Source: VRUE01 sp963699225
Lineage (GTDB): Bacteria; Actinomycetota; Thermoleophilia; Solirubrobacterales; 70-9
DNA: 64,000 bases
Direction of reading: 5' to 3'
Assembly: GCA_963699225.1 (NCBI GenBank)
Contig: OY969423.1
Coordinates: 806,001 to 870,000 of the forward strand
Shown here: piece after piece, positions 16,341-24,609 of the stretch
How the letters are laid out: every line of letters begins with the position of its first letter
Numbering within the stretch: position 1 is the stretch's first letter
Made by a program: the position numbers and the translations under genes
The notes under the pieces: model-generated
Told to the model about the DNA's origin: nothing
Databases searched by the model: none
Seen by the model: only the letters and a program-made list of their open reading frames with translations

Positions 16341-17971
16341 TACTGGGCGGCGAGCAGCCACCACCAGCTCGGCTGGCCGCCGTCCTGGGTCTCGAACTCG
16401 ACCCCGTCGGGCACGTGTGGATCAAGCTCATCGAGCGCGATCGGGGCGTCCTGGCCACCGATCACGGTGACGATCTCGGCCCCGTCGGCGAGCTTCTCGA
16501 TCGTCGCCGCCAGGGTCGTGCCGGCTCCGCCCCAGGCGACGATCTCCTCGCCGGCGAAGCCAACCGCGTCGCCCTTGCGGAAGCGCCCCTGGGCGTCGTC
16601 GCGGGCGGCCGGGGCTACCCCGCCGGCGGCTACCGTGGCCAGCGCCGCCTCGAGCCGCTCGGCGTTCTCGGCCAGCGCCATCTCAGGATCGAGCTCAACC
16701 AGAGCCAGCAGGCTGGCCTGCTGCGAGGTCGCCGAGACCACCCGGGCCGGCTTCTCGGAGAGCTCACAGGCGCGCTCGGCGGCCATGATCACGTTCGAGG
16801 AGCTGGGGAAGACGAGGACTTCCTCAGCCGGCACTTGGTGGATGCCGGCCAGCAACTCGTAGGTCGAGGGGTTGAGCGTCTCACCGCCGGGCACGACGTG
16901 GGCACCGAGCTCAGCGAAGAGCCGCTCGAGGCCCTCGCCGGCGGCGACGGCGAGGGCGCCGCTGCGACTGCCCTCGAGGCGAGCACGGCGCTCGGCGATC
17001 TGCTCGCGCATGTCGGCGACGTCGAGGTTGGTCACCTCGCCGGCGTCCTCGAAGAGGGCGACCGCCGCCTCAGGCTTATCGGTGTGGACGTGGACCTTGA
17101 GCGTCACCTCGTCGCCGACGACGAGCACCGAGTCGCCAAGGCCCTCCAGCCGCGGCAGGAAATCACGGCTGCTCAAGCCGTTGCCGGAGACGATGAAGTT
17201 GGTGCAGTAACGGAAGCGGCTGTCCTCGTGGTGGGGCTGGCTCAGTTTCGGCGCCTCGTGGTGATTGACCTCCGGCACCGCCTCCTCGTCGCCGCGCAGG
17301 CCAGCGACGACGCCGGCGAGGATCAACACCAGGCCATAGCCGCCGGCGTCGACCACGCCCGATTCGCGCAGCACGTCGAGCTGCTCGGGGGTGCGCTCTA
17401 CCGCTCGCTGGCCGTCCTCGATCGCCCGCTCGAGGATCTCGGCGAGGACGGCGTCCTGCAGCTCGTCCGGGACCCCCTGCGGAAGCCGCTGCTTCTCGGC
17501 GTCGAGGCGGGCGAGCTGGCGGGCGATCGAGTGCGCCATCTCGCGGAAGACGGTCAGCATCGTCCCCTCGGCCGGCTCGCGCACCGAGTCATAAGCCGCG
17601 TCGGCGGCGCTGGCGAAGGCGGAGGCGACCAGGACCGGGTCGATCAGCTCGCCGGGCCGGCTGGCCAGCTCCTCGGCGGCACCGCGGACGATCTGGCTGA
17701 GGATCACGCCGGAGTTGCCGCGGGCGCCCATCAGCGCCGCCCGGGCCAGGGCCTGGACCAGCTGCGTGCGACCGACCTCGTCGACCTCCATCCCGTCGAG
17801 GCGGTCGAGCTCCTCCATCACGGCGCGCATCGTCATCGCCATGTTGTCGCCCGTATCGCCATCGGCGACGGGAAAGACGTTGAGGTCGTTGACCTCTTGG
17901 CGGCGTGCCTCCAGGTTGGCGTAGGCGGAGCTGACAACGCGCCGGAAGCGCACGATCGAGGGATCGGGCAT
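16340..17971 (-). CDS. fakA: Fatty acid kinase FakA-like (DAK2/DhaL domain protein)
   Basis: ATP-binding subunit that phosphorylates FakB-bound fatty acids to acyl-phosphate. 543 aa, as expected for FakA/YloV. N-terminal DhaL-type kinase domain with NVFPVADGDTGDNMAMTM and GARGNSGVILSQIVRG (metal/nucleotide site), then the central domain with the CTNFIVSGNGLSSRDF motif, and a C-terminal DegV-like/EDD region (GGETLNPSTYELLAGI, FPSSSNVIMAAE). No FakB partner is in the window. PlsX at 10 kb would use the same acyl-phosphate. Confidence 0.9.
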   Translation of the reverse strand: MPDPSIVRFRRVVSSAYANLEARRQEVNDLNVFPVADGDTGDNMAMTMRAVMEELDRLDGMEVDEVGRTQLVQALARAALMGARGNSGVILSQIVRGAAEELASRPGELIDPVLVASAFASAADAAYDSVREPAEGTMLTVFREMAHSIARQLARLDAEKQRLPQGVPDELQDAVLAEILERAIEDGQRAVERTPEQLDVLRESGVVDAGGYGLVLILAGVVAGLRGDEEAVPEVNHHEAPKLSQPHHEDSRFRYCTNFIVSGNGLSSRDFLPRLEGLGDSVLVVGDEVTLKVHVHTDKPEAAVALFEDAGEVTNLDVADMREQIAERRARLEGSRSGALAVAAGEGLERLFAELGAHVVPGGETLNPSTYELLAGIHQVPAEEVLVFPSSSNVIMAAERACELSEKPARVVSATSQQASLLALVELDPEMALAENAERLEAALATVAAGGVAPAARDDAQGRFRKGDAVGFAGEEIVAWGGAGTTLAATIEKLADGAEIVTVIGGQDAPIALDELDPHVPDGVEFETQDGGQPSWWWLLAAQ

Positions 17972-18002
17972 CAGTCGAAATCTAGCTGTCGGACTGGAAG
18001 AC

Positions 18003-18034
18003 GCGAACTAGCGGGGTCGAGCCGCCGAGTTCGC
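18003..18034. promoter_or_regulatory. Inverted repeat in the fakA-MMPL divergent promoter region
   Basis: GCGAACT (18003-18009) and AGTTCGC (18028-18034), perfect 7-bp arms 18 nt apart, lie in the short divergent gap just before the MMPL start. Placement suits an operator for a transporter repressor or an mRNA hairpin. Confidence 0.35.
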
Positions 18035-18050
18035 TACGGTGCGACGCTCG

Positions 18051-20240
18051 ATGCGACGCTTCGCCACCTGGACCACCGGCCACCGCAAGACCGTGATCAT
18101 CGGCTGGATCGTGGCCCTGATCGGGGTCGGCATGATCTCCGGCGCGGTCGGCTCCGACTTCAGCGAAGAATTCAAGCTGCCTTCCTCCGATTCCACGGAA
18201 GCCTTCGAACTGCTGGAAGACAGGTTCCCGCAGCAATCGGGCGTCACTGCGGAAATCGTCTACAAGGCGCCGGCCGGGGCCGACTCGCCGGCGGTGCGCA
18301 AAGAGATGGAGGGCGTCTTCGCCGAAGCGGAAAAGCTGCCGCACGTCAGCGAAGTCGCCAGTCCATACGCGGCCGGAGGCGCCGGCGCAATCAGCAAAGA
18401 CGGCGAAATCGCCTACGCGACCGTGCAGTACGACGTCTCCACCGACAAGCTCGAAAAGAGCGACATCAAGAAGCTGATCTCAATCGGCGAGGCGGCGAAC
18501 GGGGAAGACCTCAAGGTCGCCGTCGGCGGTTCACCAGTGGAGGAAGTGAGGGGCGAAGAAGAAGGGGGCGACTCCTCTTTCGCAATCGGGCTACTTGCCG
18601 CGGTCGTGATCCTGCTGCTGACCTTCGGCTCTGCGGTGGCGATGGGACTGCCGCTGATCACCGCGCTCTTTGCCCTCGGCGTCGGCATCAGCGTGATCAC
18701 GATCGGCACCCATGTGTTCGACACCGCCAACTTCGCGCCACAACTGGCAGCGATGATCGGGCTCGGCGTCGGCATCGACTACGCGCTCTTCATCCTCACC
18801 CGCTTCCGCAACGGCCTCGACGAGGGGCTGGAGTCGCGCGACGCCGCGATCGCCGCCGTCGACACCGCCGGCCGCGCCGTGCTCTTCGCCGGCATCACCG
18901 TGATCATCTCGCTGATGGGGATGCTGCTGCTCGGCATCAGCTTCCTCTACGGCGTCGCGATGGCCGCCGCGATCGCCGTGCTGTTCACGATGATCGCGGC
19001 GCTGACTCTGCTGCCGGCGCTGCTGACGATCGCCGGCAAGCGGGTCGACCGGCTGCGCATCCCGGGACTGGGCAAACGTGAGCCCTCGACCGCCGAAGAC
19101 ACGCGCTGGTTCCGCTGGAGCCGCGAGATCCAGAAGCGCCCGGTCCTCTCAGCGGTCCTCTCCGGCGGCCTGTTGCTGCTGCTCTGCGTGCCGACCCTCT
19201 CGCTACGACTGGGTTCGAACGACGCCGGAACGGACCCGGCGGGATCATCGACACGCGAAGCCTACGACCTGCTCGCCGAAGGCTTCGGCCCCGGTTTCAA
19301 CGGGCCCTTTGCGATGGTGGCGGCGCTGCCGGGCAAGGGGGAAGACGAAGCCCTGGTCACCCTGCGCAACCAGATGAAGGAAGAAGAAGGGGTCGCGAAG
19401 GTCACCGCGATCACGCTCAACCCAGCCGAAAATACCGGCGTCTTCCAGCTCTACCCGACGACCTCGCCGCAGAGCGCCGACACGACCAAGCTGCTCGACC
19501 ACATCCGCGGCGACGTGCTGCCGCCAATCGAGCAGAAGACCGGCGCCCAGATGCACGTCGGCGGCATCACCGCGATCTTCGAGGACTTCGGCGACGCGAT
19601 CTCCGAAAAGCTGCCGCTCTTCATCGGCGTCGTCGTGCTGCTCTCGGCACTGCTGCTGATGATCGTCTTCCGTTCGATCCTGGTGCCGCTGAAGGCGATG
19701 GTGATGAACCTGCTCAGCATCGGCGCCGCCTTCGGCCTGATCGTCGCCGTCTTCCAGTGGGGCTGGGGCGCCAGCATCATCGGCGTCGACGGCACCGGGC
19801 CGATCATCTCCTTCTTCCCCGTCTTCCTCTTCTCGATCGTCTTCGGACTCTCGATGGACTACGAGGTCTTCCTGATGTCGCGCATCCACGAGGAGTGGGA
19901 GAACAGCCACGACGCAACCGAATCCGTCACCCGCGGCCTCGCCCTGACCGGCCGCGTGATCACCGCCGCGGCGGCGATCATGGTCACCGTCTTCGCCTCC
20001 TTCATGCTCGGCGAAGACCGCATCATCAAGCTCTTCGGCCTCGGCCTTGCCTCCGCCGTCCTGATCGACGCCGTGATCATCCGCTCGGTCCTTGTCCCGG
20101 CGATCATGCAGCTCTTCGGCAAGAGCGCCTGGTATATCCCCGCCTGGCTCGACCGGATCCTGCCGAAGCTGCACGTGGAGCCGGCCGAGGGCGATCCGTC
20201 GCCGACGGGCGAGCATCCCGTGGTCGCATCGGCTGACTGA
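18051..20240 (+). CDS. MMPL/RND-superfamily transporter
   Basis: Proton-driven membrane exporter of the MMPL family (often lipid or small-molecule export). About 729 aa with two MMPL halves: one N-terminal membrane segment followed by an extracytoplasmic domain (about 35-180), five further helices including GLGVGIDYALFILTRFR, then a second extracytoplasmic domain and a final helical bundle with SMDYEVFLMSRIHEEWE. ATG 18051 is preferred; GTG 18039 would add four residues. Convergent with the rpmB side and followed by a 515-bp non-coding gap. Substrate unknown. Confidence 0.9.
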   Translation: MRRFATWTTGHRKTVIIGWIVALIGVGMISGAVGSDFSEEFKLPSSDSTEAFELLEDRFPQQSGVTAEIVYKAPAGADSPAVRKEMEGVFAEAEKLPHVSEVASPYAAGGAGAISKDGEIAYATVQYDVSTDKLEKSDIKKLISIGEAANGEDLKVAVGGSPVEEVRGEEEGGDSSFAIGLLAAVVILLLTFGSAVAMGLPLITALFALGVGISVITIGTHVFDTANFAPQLAAMIGLGVGIDYALFILTRFRNGLDEGLESRDAAIAAVDTAGRAVLFAGITVIISLMGMLLLGISFLYGVAMAAAIAVLFTMIAALTLLPALLTIAGKRVDRLRIPGLGKREPSTAEDTRWFRWSREIQKRPVLSAVLSGGLLLLLCVPTLSLRLGSNDAGTDPAGSSTREAYDLLAEGFGPGFNGPFAMVAALPGKGEDEALVTLRNQMKEEEGVAKVTAITLNPAENTGVFQLYPTTSPQSADTTKLLDHIRGDVLPPIEQKTGAQMHVGGITAIFEDFGDAISEKLPLFIGVVVLLSALLLMIVFRSILVPLKAMVMNLLSIGAAFGLIVAVFQWGWGASIIGVDGTGPIISFFPVFLFSIVFGLSMDYEVFLMSRIHEEWENSHDATESVTRGLALTGRVITAAAAIMVTVFASFMLGEDRIIKLFGLGLASAVLIDAVIIRSVLVPAIMQLFGKSAWYIPAWLDRILPKLHVEPAEGDPSPTGEHPVVASAD

Positions 20241-20264
20241 GTCGATTCGAAGGGATGTCGAAGG

Positions 20265-20412
20265 GGAGGTGCCGGTGGGCCTCATCCGGAATTGATGTCG
20301 CACGCGCCGAAGGCGCTTAGCGACAATTTGAGAGCGCGGCTGCGCCGCGCTTCGAATCACGAGTGCAGCGGCCGCTTCGCGAACATTCCGGATGAGGCCC
20401 ACCGGCACCTCC
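20265..20412. repeat. Structured 148-bp element A (28-bp terminal inverted repeats, three internal hairpins)
   Basis: The outer arms 20265-20292 and 20385-20412 are perfect reverse complements over 28 bp. Inside are three further hairpins: TCGC..GCGCC-GAA-GGCGC..GCGA (about 20298-20325), GCGCGGC-TGC-GCCGCGC (about 20334-20350), and a small CGC-TTC-GCG (about 20374-20382). The whole would fold as a multi-branch junction closed by a long stem. It is homologous to element B (20587-20734) in the opposite orientation; the two have the same length and internal order but different stem sequences that stay paired. Could be a structured RNA gene or a palindromic DNA element. Confidence 0.75.
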
Positions 20413-20586
20413 ATCCGAGCGTCCCTGGAAGCTCAGTCAACCGACCCGAAGCCGAGAAGTTTGCGAGACGCGGGAGCTTCCAAGAGCCTTCCGAGCACCG
20501 CGAGCGTTCGGGCGAGACTGCGCGGGGACACTTTCAGGCGGAGCTTGGTTGGGACGCTCGCGTGGGCGCAGGCCCCGGAGCTGGAA
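20413..20586. other. Spacer between the two structured elements
   Basis: 174 bp with no supportable gene. Its ends are also complementary: CGAGCGTCCC (20416-20425) pairs with GGGACGCTCG (20551-20560), extended by AAGCTC/GAGCTT after a small internal loop. GGAAGCTC (20427-20434) can alternatively pair with GAGCTTCC (20474-20481). The whole 20241-20755 gap thus looks structural rather than coding. Confidence 0.5.
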
Positions 20587-20734
20587 GGGAGCCCGGTGGG
20601 TCTCTGGGCGAATGTTGCCGAAGGCAGCCGCTGCACTCGTGGTTCTAGGCGCGGCGCCAGCCGCGCTGCTGAATTGTCGCTAAGCGCCGCAGGCGCGTGC
20701 GATATCAATTCGCCCAGAGACCCACCGGGCTCCC
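20587..20734. repeat. Structured 148-bp element B (inverted homologue of element A)
   Basis: Outer arms 20587-20613 and 20708-20734 are perfectly complementary over 27 bp. Read on the minus strand, the inside repeats element A: a TCGC..GCGCC-TGC-GGCGC..GCGA hairpin, GCGCGGC-TGGC-GCCGCGC, then TGCC-TTC-GGCA. Conserved single-stranded patches shared with A include GCTTAGCGACAATT and CACGAGTGCAGCGGC. The outer stems share only CCGGTGGG and short end patches, yet both are fully paired, meaning compensatory changes. It lies 22 bp downstream of rpmB. Confidence 0.75.
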
Positions 20735-20755
20735 ACCACCTTCGAGGTCAGCGAA

Positions 20756-20947
20756 TTACGCGGCCTTCGTGACCTTGTTGGCCTTGAGGCAGCGCGTGCA
20801 AACGTAAGTCCGCAGCTTGCGCCCGCCCTCGGTGATCCGGACCTTTTGCAGGTTCGGGTCGAAGCGACGCTTGGTCGCGACCATCGAGTGGCTGCGGGAC
20901 TGGCCGAATGCCGGTCCCTTTCCACAGCTGTGACATACCTTGGCCAT
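20756..20947 (-). CDS. rpmB: 50S ribosomal protein L28 (zinc-binding form)
   Basis: 63 aa from ATG 20945-20947. MAKVCHSCGKGPAFGQSRSHS with SMVATKRRFDPNLQKVRI and RTYVCTRCLKANKV; the two CxxC pairs make it a zinc-binding L28. A 10-codon upstream extension (to 20977) is not favoured because family members begin MAKVC. Downstream lies element B; upstream are overlapping alternative hairpins after ribH. Confidence 0.95.
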   Translation of the reverse strand: MAKVCHSCGKGPAFGQSRSHSMVATKRRFDPNLQKVRITEGGRKLRTYVCTRCLKANKVTKAA

Positions 20948-20976
20948 CGGGTCGGGGATGGTACCGATCTTGGCCA

Positions 20977-21009
20977 ACTGGTGGCAGCTCTTGCCACCAG
21001 TGGTGGCAA
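20977..21009 (-). promoter_or_regulatory. Mutually exclusive hairpins upstream of rpmB
   Basis: Segment 1 ACTGGTGGCA (20977-20986) pairs perfectly with segment 2 TGCCACCAGT (20992-21001; 5-nt loop). Segment 2, as TTGCCACCA (20991-20999), pairs equally well with segment 3 TGGTGGCAA (21001-21009). The three complementary segments between the ribH stop and rpmB allow two competing structures, as in an attenuator or terminator/antiterminator. Confidence 0.4.
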
Positions 21010-21018
21010 GTCTTTGAA

Positions 21019-21537
21019 CTACCCGGCGCGGACCGCCCAGTTGTAGGGGTTGATCGCCTGTTTGGCCAGGGTCATGCGGGCGACGGTCAGAGCGGCGTTG
21101 CGGCCCTGGTCGCGCTTGCCGCCGCCGGCCCGGGCGAGGGCCTGCTCCATCGTGTCGCAGGTGATCACGCCGAAGGCGCAGGGCACGCCGGTCTCCAGCT
21201 GCACGTCCTGGATCCCGCGCGCGGCCTCAGCGCAAACGAAGTCGTAGTGGTCGGTCTCGCCGCGGATGACGACGCCGAGGCAGGCGACGCCGGAGAAGCG
21301 GCCCGTGGTGGCGTGGAGCTTGGCGGCGAAGGGGAGCTCGTAGGCGCCCGGCACGGAGACCTCGCTGATCGAGGAGGCCGGCACGCCGGCCAGCTCGAAG
21401 CCTTCGCGAGCACCTGCCAGCAGGCGTTCGGCGAGGTCCTCGTAGAAGCGGCCGACGCAGACGGCGAACTCGCGGCCGTTCAGCGCCTCCCGCTCCTCCT
21501 CGCTGAAAGTCTCGAGGAAGACGCCCGACTCAGCCAC
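21019..21537 (-). CDS. ribH: 6,7-dimethyl-8-ribityllumazine synthase
   Basis: Penultimate riboflavin step; condenses the ribBA-derived butanone phosphate with the pyrimidine from ribD. 172 aa from GTG 21535-21537, which has GGTGAGG about 6 nt upstream; GTG 21547 would overlap ribBA further with a badly spaced site. Motifs: VSVPGAYELPFAAK, GVVIRGETDHYDFV, GVITCDTMEQALARAGG, NKG-like KRDQGRNAA. Last gene of ribD-ribE-ribBA-ribH. Confidence 0.96.
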   Translation of the reverse strand: MAESGVFLETFSEEEREALNGREFAVCVGRFYEDLAERLLAGAREGFELAGVPASSISEVSVPGAYELPFAAKLHATTGRFSGVACLGVVIRGETDHYDFVCAEAARGIQDVQLETGVPCAFGVITCDTMEQALARAGGGKRDQGRNAALTVARMTLAKQAINPYNWAVRAG

Positions 21538-22864
21538 CCGCGGCCTCACCCTCCGCGTCGCGTTCGTCCTCGTCGCGGATCATCTCCTCGTCGAAGGCGA
21601 GGCCCTGATGGTGCAGCGAGTGACCCATCTTGTCGCGCTTGGCGCGCAGGTAGGCCTCGTTGTGGGCGTTGGGCGAGGACTCGATCGGCACCTGCTCGGA
21701 GACCGAGAGGCCGTAGCCCTCGAGGCCGACGATCTTCTTCGGGTTGTTGGTGAGGATGCGGATGCTGGTCAGGCCGAGGTCGCCGAGGATCTGGGCGCCG
21801 ATGCCGTAGTCGCGCAGGTCGGCGGGCAGGCCGAGCTTGAGGTTGGCCTCGACCGTGTCTGCGCCCTCCTCCTGCAGCTTGTAGGCCCGCAGCTTGTTGA
21901 GCAGGCCGATCCCGCGCCCCTCCTGGGAGAGGTAGAGCAGCACGCCGCGGCCCTCCTGCTCGATCTGGGTCAGCGCCGCGACCAGCTGCTCGCCGCAGTC
22001 GCAGCGCATGCTGTGGAAGACGTCGCCGGTGAGGCACTCGCTGTGGACGCGGACAAGAACGTCCTCGACCCCATCGACCTCGCCCTTGACCATCGCCACG
22101 TGGTGCTTGTCGTCGACGAGCGAGCGGTAACCGACCGCGGTGAAGTCGCCGAACTCGGTCGGCAGGGCAGTCGAGACGACGCGCTCGACCAGCTTCTCCT
22201 CGGTGCGGCGCCGGTAGGCGATCAGGTCGGCGACGGTGATCATCTTCAGCCCGTGGCGCTCGCAGTAGGGGATCAGGTCGGGGACGCGCGCCATCGTGCC
22301 GTCGTCGTTCATTACCTCGCAGATGACGCCGGCGGGCGTGAGACCGGCGAGGCGGGCGAGGTCGACGCTGGCCTCGGTGTGGCCGGTGCGCTCGAGCACT
22401 CCCCCCTCCTTGGCGCGCAACGGAAACATGTGGCCGGGGACGACGATCTCACTGGGCCCGGAGTTGGGGTCGATCGCGACCTGGATCGTGTGGGCGCGGT
22501 CGTGGGCGGAGATGCCGGTGCTGACCCCGCCGGCGGCCTCGATCGTGACAGTGAAGGCAGTCTGCAGCGGCGCCTCGTTCTTCGCCGCCATCAGCTTCAG
22601 GCCGAGCTTCTCGCAGCGCTCGGCGGTCAGCGCCAGGCAGATCAGGCCGCGCGCCTCCTTGGCCATGAAGTTGACCGCCTCTGGCGTAGCGAACTGCGCT
22701 GCCATCACCAGGTCGCCCTCGTTCTCGCGGTCCTCGCCGTCGCAGACGACGACCATGCGGCCCTGGCGGATCTCCTCGATCCCTTCCTCGATCGTTGAGA
22801 ACGGGCTCTCCCCCGTCTCGTCAACCGCCCCGTCTGTCTTCTGCGTCTCGGTCATCTGACTCAC
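21530..22864 (-). CDS. ribBA: Bifunctional 3,4-DHBP synthase / GTP cyclohydrolase II
   Basis: Two entry reactions of riboflavin synthesis in one chain of 444 aa. RibB part (about 20-225): CDGEDRENEGDLVMAAQ, GISAHDRAHT, RTGHTEASVDLARLAG. RibA part (about 230-425): HSECLTGDVF, the zinc ligands in MRCDCGEQL, YLSQEGRGIGLLNKL, and DLRDYGIGAQILGDLG. The last 20 residues are an acidic tail. GTG 22862-22864 overlaps the ribE stop as GTGA. Confidence 0.97.
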   Translation of the reverse strand: MSQMTETQKTDGAVDETGESPFSTIEEGIEEIRQGRMVVVCDGEDRENEGDLVMAAQFATPEAVNFMAKEARGLICLALTAERCEKLGLKLMAAKNEAPLQTAFTVTIEAAGGVSTGISAHDRAHTIQVAIDPNSGPSEIVVPGHMFPLRAKEGGVLERTGHTEASVDLARLAGLTPAGVICEVMNDDGTMARVPDLIPYCERHGLKMITVADLIAYRRRTEEKLVERVVSTALPTEFGDFTAVGYRSLVDDKHHVAMVKGEVDGVEDVLVRVHSECLTGDVFHSMRCDCGEQLVAALTQIEQEGRGVLLYLSQEGRGIGLLNKLRAYKLQEEGADTVEANLKLGLPADLRDYGIGAQILGDLGLTSIRILTNNPKKIVGLEGYGLSVSEQVPIESSPNAHNEAYLRAKRDKMGHSLHHQGLAFDEEMIRDEDERDAEGEAAGG

Positions 22865-23466
22865 GTGCGCTCCTTTCCGGCGAATGGCGCCGCCAATCGC
22901 TCAACATACTTCGCCACCACATCGCACTCGACGTTCAGCTTGTCTCCGACCTTGGCCTCGCCGAGGGTCGTCCGCTCCAGGGTCTCGGGTATCAGGGAAA
23001 CAACAGCCCAAGAGTCGCCCAAATCCGCGACTGTGAGGCTGACGCCGTTGAGCGTGATCGAGCCCTTCTCGACCACGTAGCGGATCTGCCCGGGGCCCAG
23101 GTCGACCCGGAGGCGGCGGGCGAAGCCGTCCCCCTCGATCGAGGCGACCGTGCCGACCCCATCGGCGTGGCCTTGGACGATGTGACCGCCGAGCCGGTCG
23201 GAGGCCTTCATCGCCAGCTCGAGGTTGACGCTGTCGCCGCTGTTGAGCTCGCCGAGCGCCGTCACGGTCAGGGTCTGGTTCATCGTCTCGGTCTCAAAGC
23301 CGCCAGCGTCGACCGCCGTCGCAGTCAGGCAGACGCCGTTGACCGCGACCGAGTCGCCGGTGGCGATTTCCGCTGCCAGGCGGGTGGCGACGCGGAGGCG
23401 CGCACCGTCTTCGCCGCCCTGCAGCGACTCGATCTCGCCGATGTCCTCGATCAGCCCGGTGAACAT
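22861..23466 (-). CDS. ribE: Riboflavin synthase, alpha chain
   Basis: Dismutates two lumazines to riboflavin. 201 aa with the duplicated lumazine-binding barrel: MFTGLIEDIG, VNGVCLTATAV, and second repeat HIVQGHADGVG with LNGVSLTVADLG. The ATG at 23464-23466 is fixed by AAGGAG at spacing 5 and by the TGATG overlap with ribD. Third step of the coupled rib operon. Confidence 0.97.
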   Translation of the reverse strand: MFTGLIEDIGEIESLQGGEDGARLRVATRLAAEIATGDSVAVNGVCLTATAVDAGGFETETMNQTLTVTALGELNSGDSVNLELAMKASDRLGGHIVQGHADGVGTVASIEGDGFARRLRVDLGPGQIRYVVEKGSITLNGVSLTVADLGDSWAVVSLIPETLERTTLGEAKVGDKLNVECDVVAKYVERLAAPFAGKERT

Positions 23467-24509
23467 CACCACTCCTTGAATCTGGTTTCGATCAGCGTGT
23501 CGGTCGCGCCGGGATCGACCGCCTCGGTGCGCTGGTCGCCAGCGAGCAGCAGCGGCGCGACGAATACTCGCGCCTCGTCGATCTGCCCAGCGTCGGCAAA
23601 GGCGGCGGCAAGGGTTTTGCCGCCCTCGAGGAAGAGGCTGGTGATGCCGCGACGGCCGAGCTCGGCCAGCGCCGCCTCGAGGCTGTCCGCGGTCAGCACC
23701 TCTGCGCCCACCGCGCGCAGAGGCGATGTGTCGACTTCTGGAGCGACGACCACGAGCACCGGCGCCAAGTCGAGAGTTTGGAGCAGCTGCGAATCGAGCG
23801 GAAGCCGTGCCTGGCGGTCGAAGACGACGCGGAGCGGCTGTCGAGCTTCAGGAGCGCGCGCGGTGAGCAGCGGGTCGTCGGTTAGGGCGGTGCCGATGCC
23901 GACCGCGATCGCGTCGGATTCGGCGCGCCAGCGGTGGACGAGCTCGCGGCTCCGCTCGCTGGAGATCCAAGGCGAGGTGCCGGCGGGCGTCGAAGTCCGG
24001 CCGTCCAGCGACATCGCCAGCTTCAGCGTCACCAGAGGCAGGCCGGTACGGGCGTGCTTGCGAAAGGACTGATTGAGCAGCCGCGCCGCGCTCGCCTCCT
24101 CGCCGGCGGCAACCTCGACCGCGACGCCGCCGTCGCGCAGGATCCCGGGCCCGCGGCCGGCCGCCTTCTCACTGGGATCATCGGAGGCGATCACGACCCG
24201 CGCGATCCCCTCCTCGAGGATCGCCTCGACGCAAGGCGGCTGGCGTCCAGTGTGCGCACACGGCTCGAGCGTCAGGTACATCGTCGCTCCGGCGGGATCG
24301 TTGCCGCGCTCAGCACAATCAGCCAACGCCGCCCGCTCCGCGTGCAAATCACCTAGCTCCGCGTGCCACCCCTCGCCAATCACTTCCCCGTCGCGCACAA
24401 CGACAGCTCCGACGAGAGGATTGGGGCTGACCCGCCCCCGCCCGCGCTCTGCAAGCTCCAGCGCCCGCCGCAGGTGGGCCTCGTCCGTGCCTGTGAGCTG
24501 CGTATTCAT
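23466..24509 (-). CDS. ribD: Bifunctional pyrimidine deaminase/reductase
   Basis: Deaminates and then reduces the ring-opened pyrimidine in riboflavin synthesis. Deaminase domain (about 1-140): zinc motif HAERAAL and EPCAHTGRQPPCVEA. Reductase domain (about 155-347): LKLAMSLDGRTSTPAG, VGIGTALTDDP, FLEGGKTLAAAF. ATG 24507-24509 is preferred; an in-frame TTG at 24533 would run across an operator-like palindrome. First gene of the operon, divergent from the GT2 gene. No FMN riboswitch consensus is visible upstream. Confidence 0.95.
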   Translation of the reverse strand: MNTQLTGTDEAHLRRALELAERGRGRVSPNPLVGAVVVRDGEVIGEGWHAELGDLHAERAALADCAERGNDPAGATMYLTLEPCAHTGRQPPCVEAILEEGIARVVIASDDPSEKAAGRGPGILRDGGVAVEVAAGEEASAARLLNQSFRKHARTGLPLVTLKLAMSLDGRTSTPAGTSPWISSERSRELVHRWRAESDAIAVGIGTALTDDPLLTARAPEARQPLRVVFDRQARLPLDSQLLQTLDLAPVLVVVAPEVDTSPLRAVGAEVLTADSLEAALAELGRRGITSLFLEGGKTLAAAFADAGQIDEARVFVAPLLLAGDQRTEAVDPGATDTLIETRFKEW

Positions 24510-24515
24510 CGGACC

Positions 24516-24531
24516 GATTGACTGGTCAATC
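24516..24531. promoter_or_regulatory. Operator-like palindrome upstream of ribD
   Basis: GATTGACTGGTCAATC, a perfect 7-bp inverted repeat around TG, 6 bp before the ribD ATG in the ribD/GT2 divergent region. The TTGAC-n-GTCAA pattern resembles TetR-family operators. No regulator gene lies nearby. Confidence 0.45.
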
Positions 24532-24609
24532 AACCAAGCTTAGCGGGCAAGATCAGGCTCTCTGTGAGCTTCCTCGCTCCGGGCGCACGGATACCCTGAC
24601 CGCTCGCCA

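Noticed and set aside
20292..20648. 118-aa plus-strand ORF and a 91-aa minus-strand ORF (20433-20708) in the structured gap
   Set aside because: Both arise from the same conserved hairpin sequence read in opposite orientations (each begins with SHAP-ALSDN), are low-quality compositionally, and are better explained by the structured elements.
24534..24609. Possible FMN riboswitch upstream of ribD
   Set aside because: The gap is only about 100 bp and lacks the conserved RFN-element blocks; only a simple stem (AGCGG/CCGCT) and an operator-like palindrome are seen.
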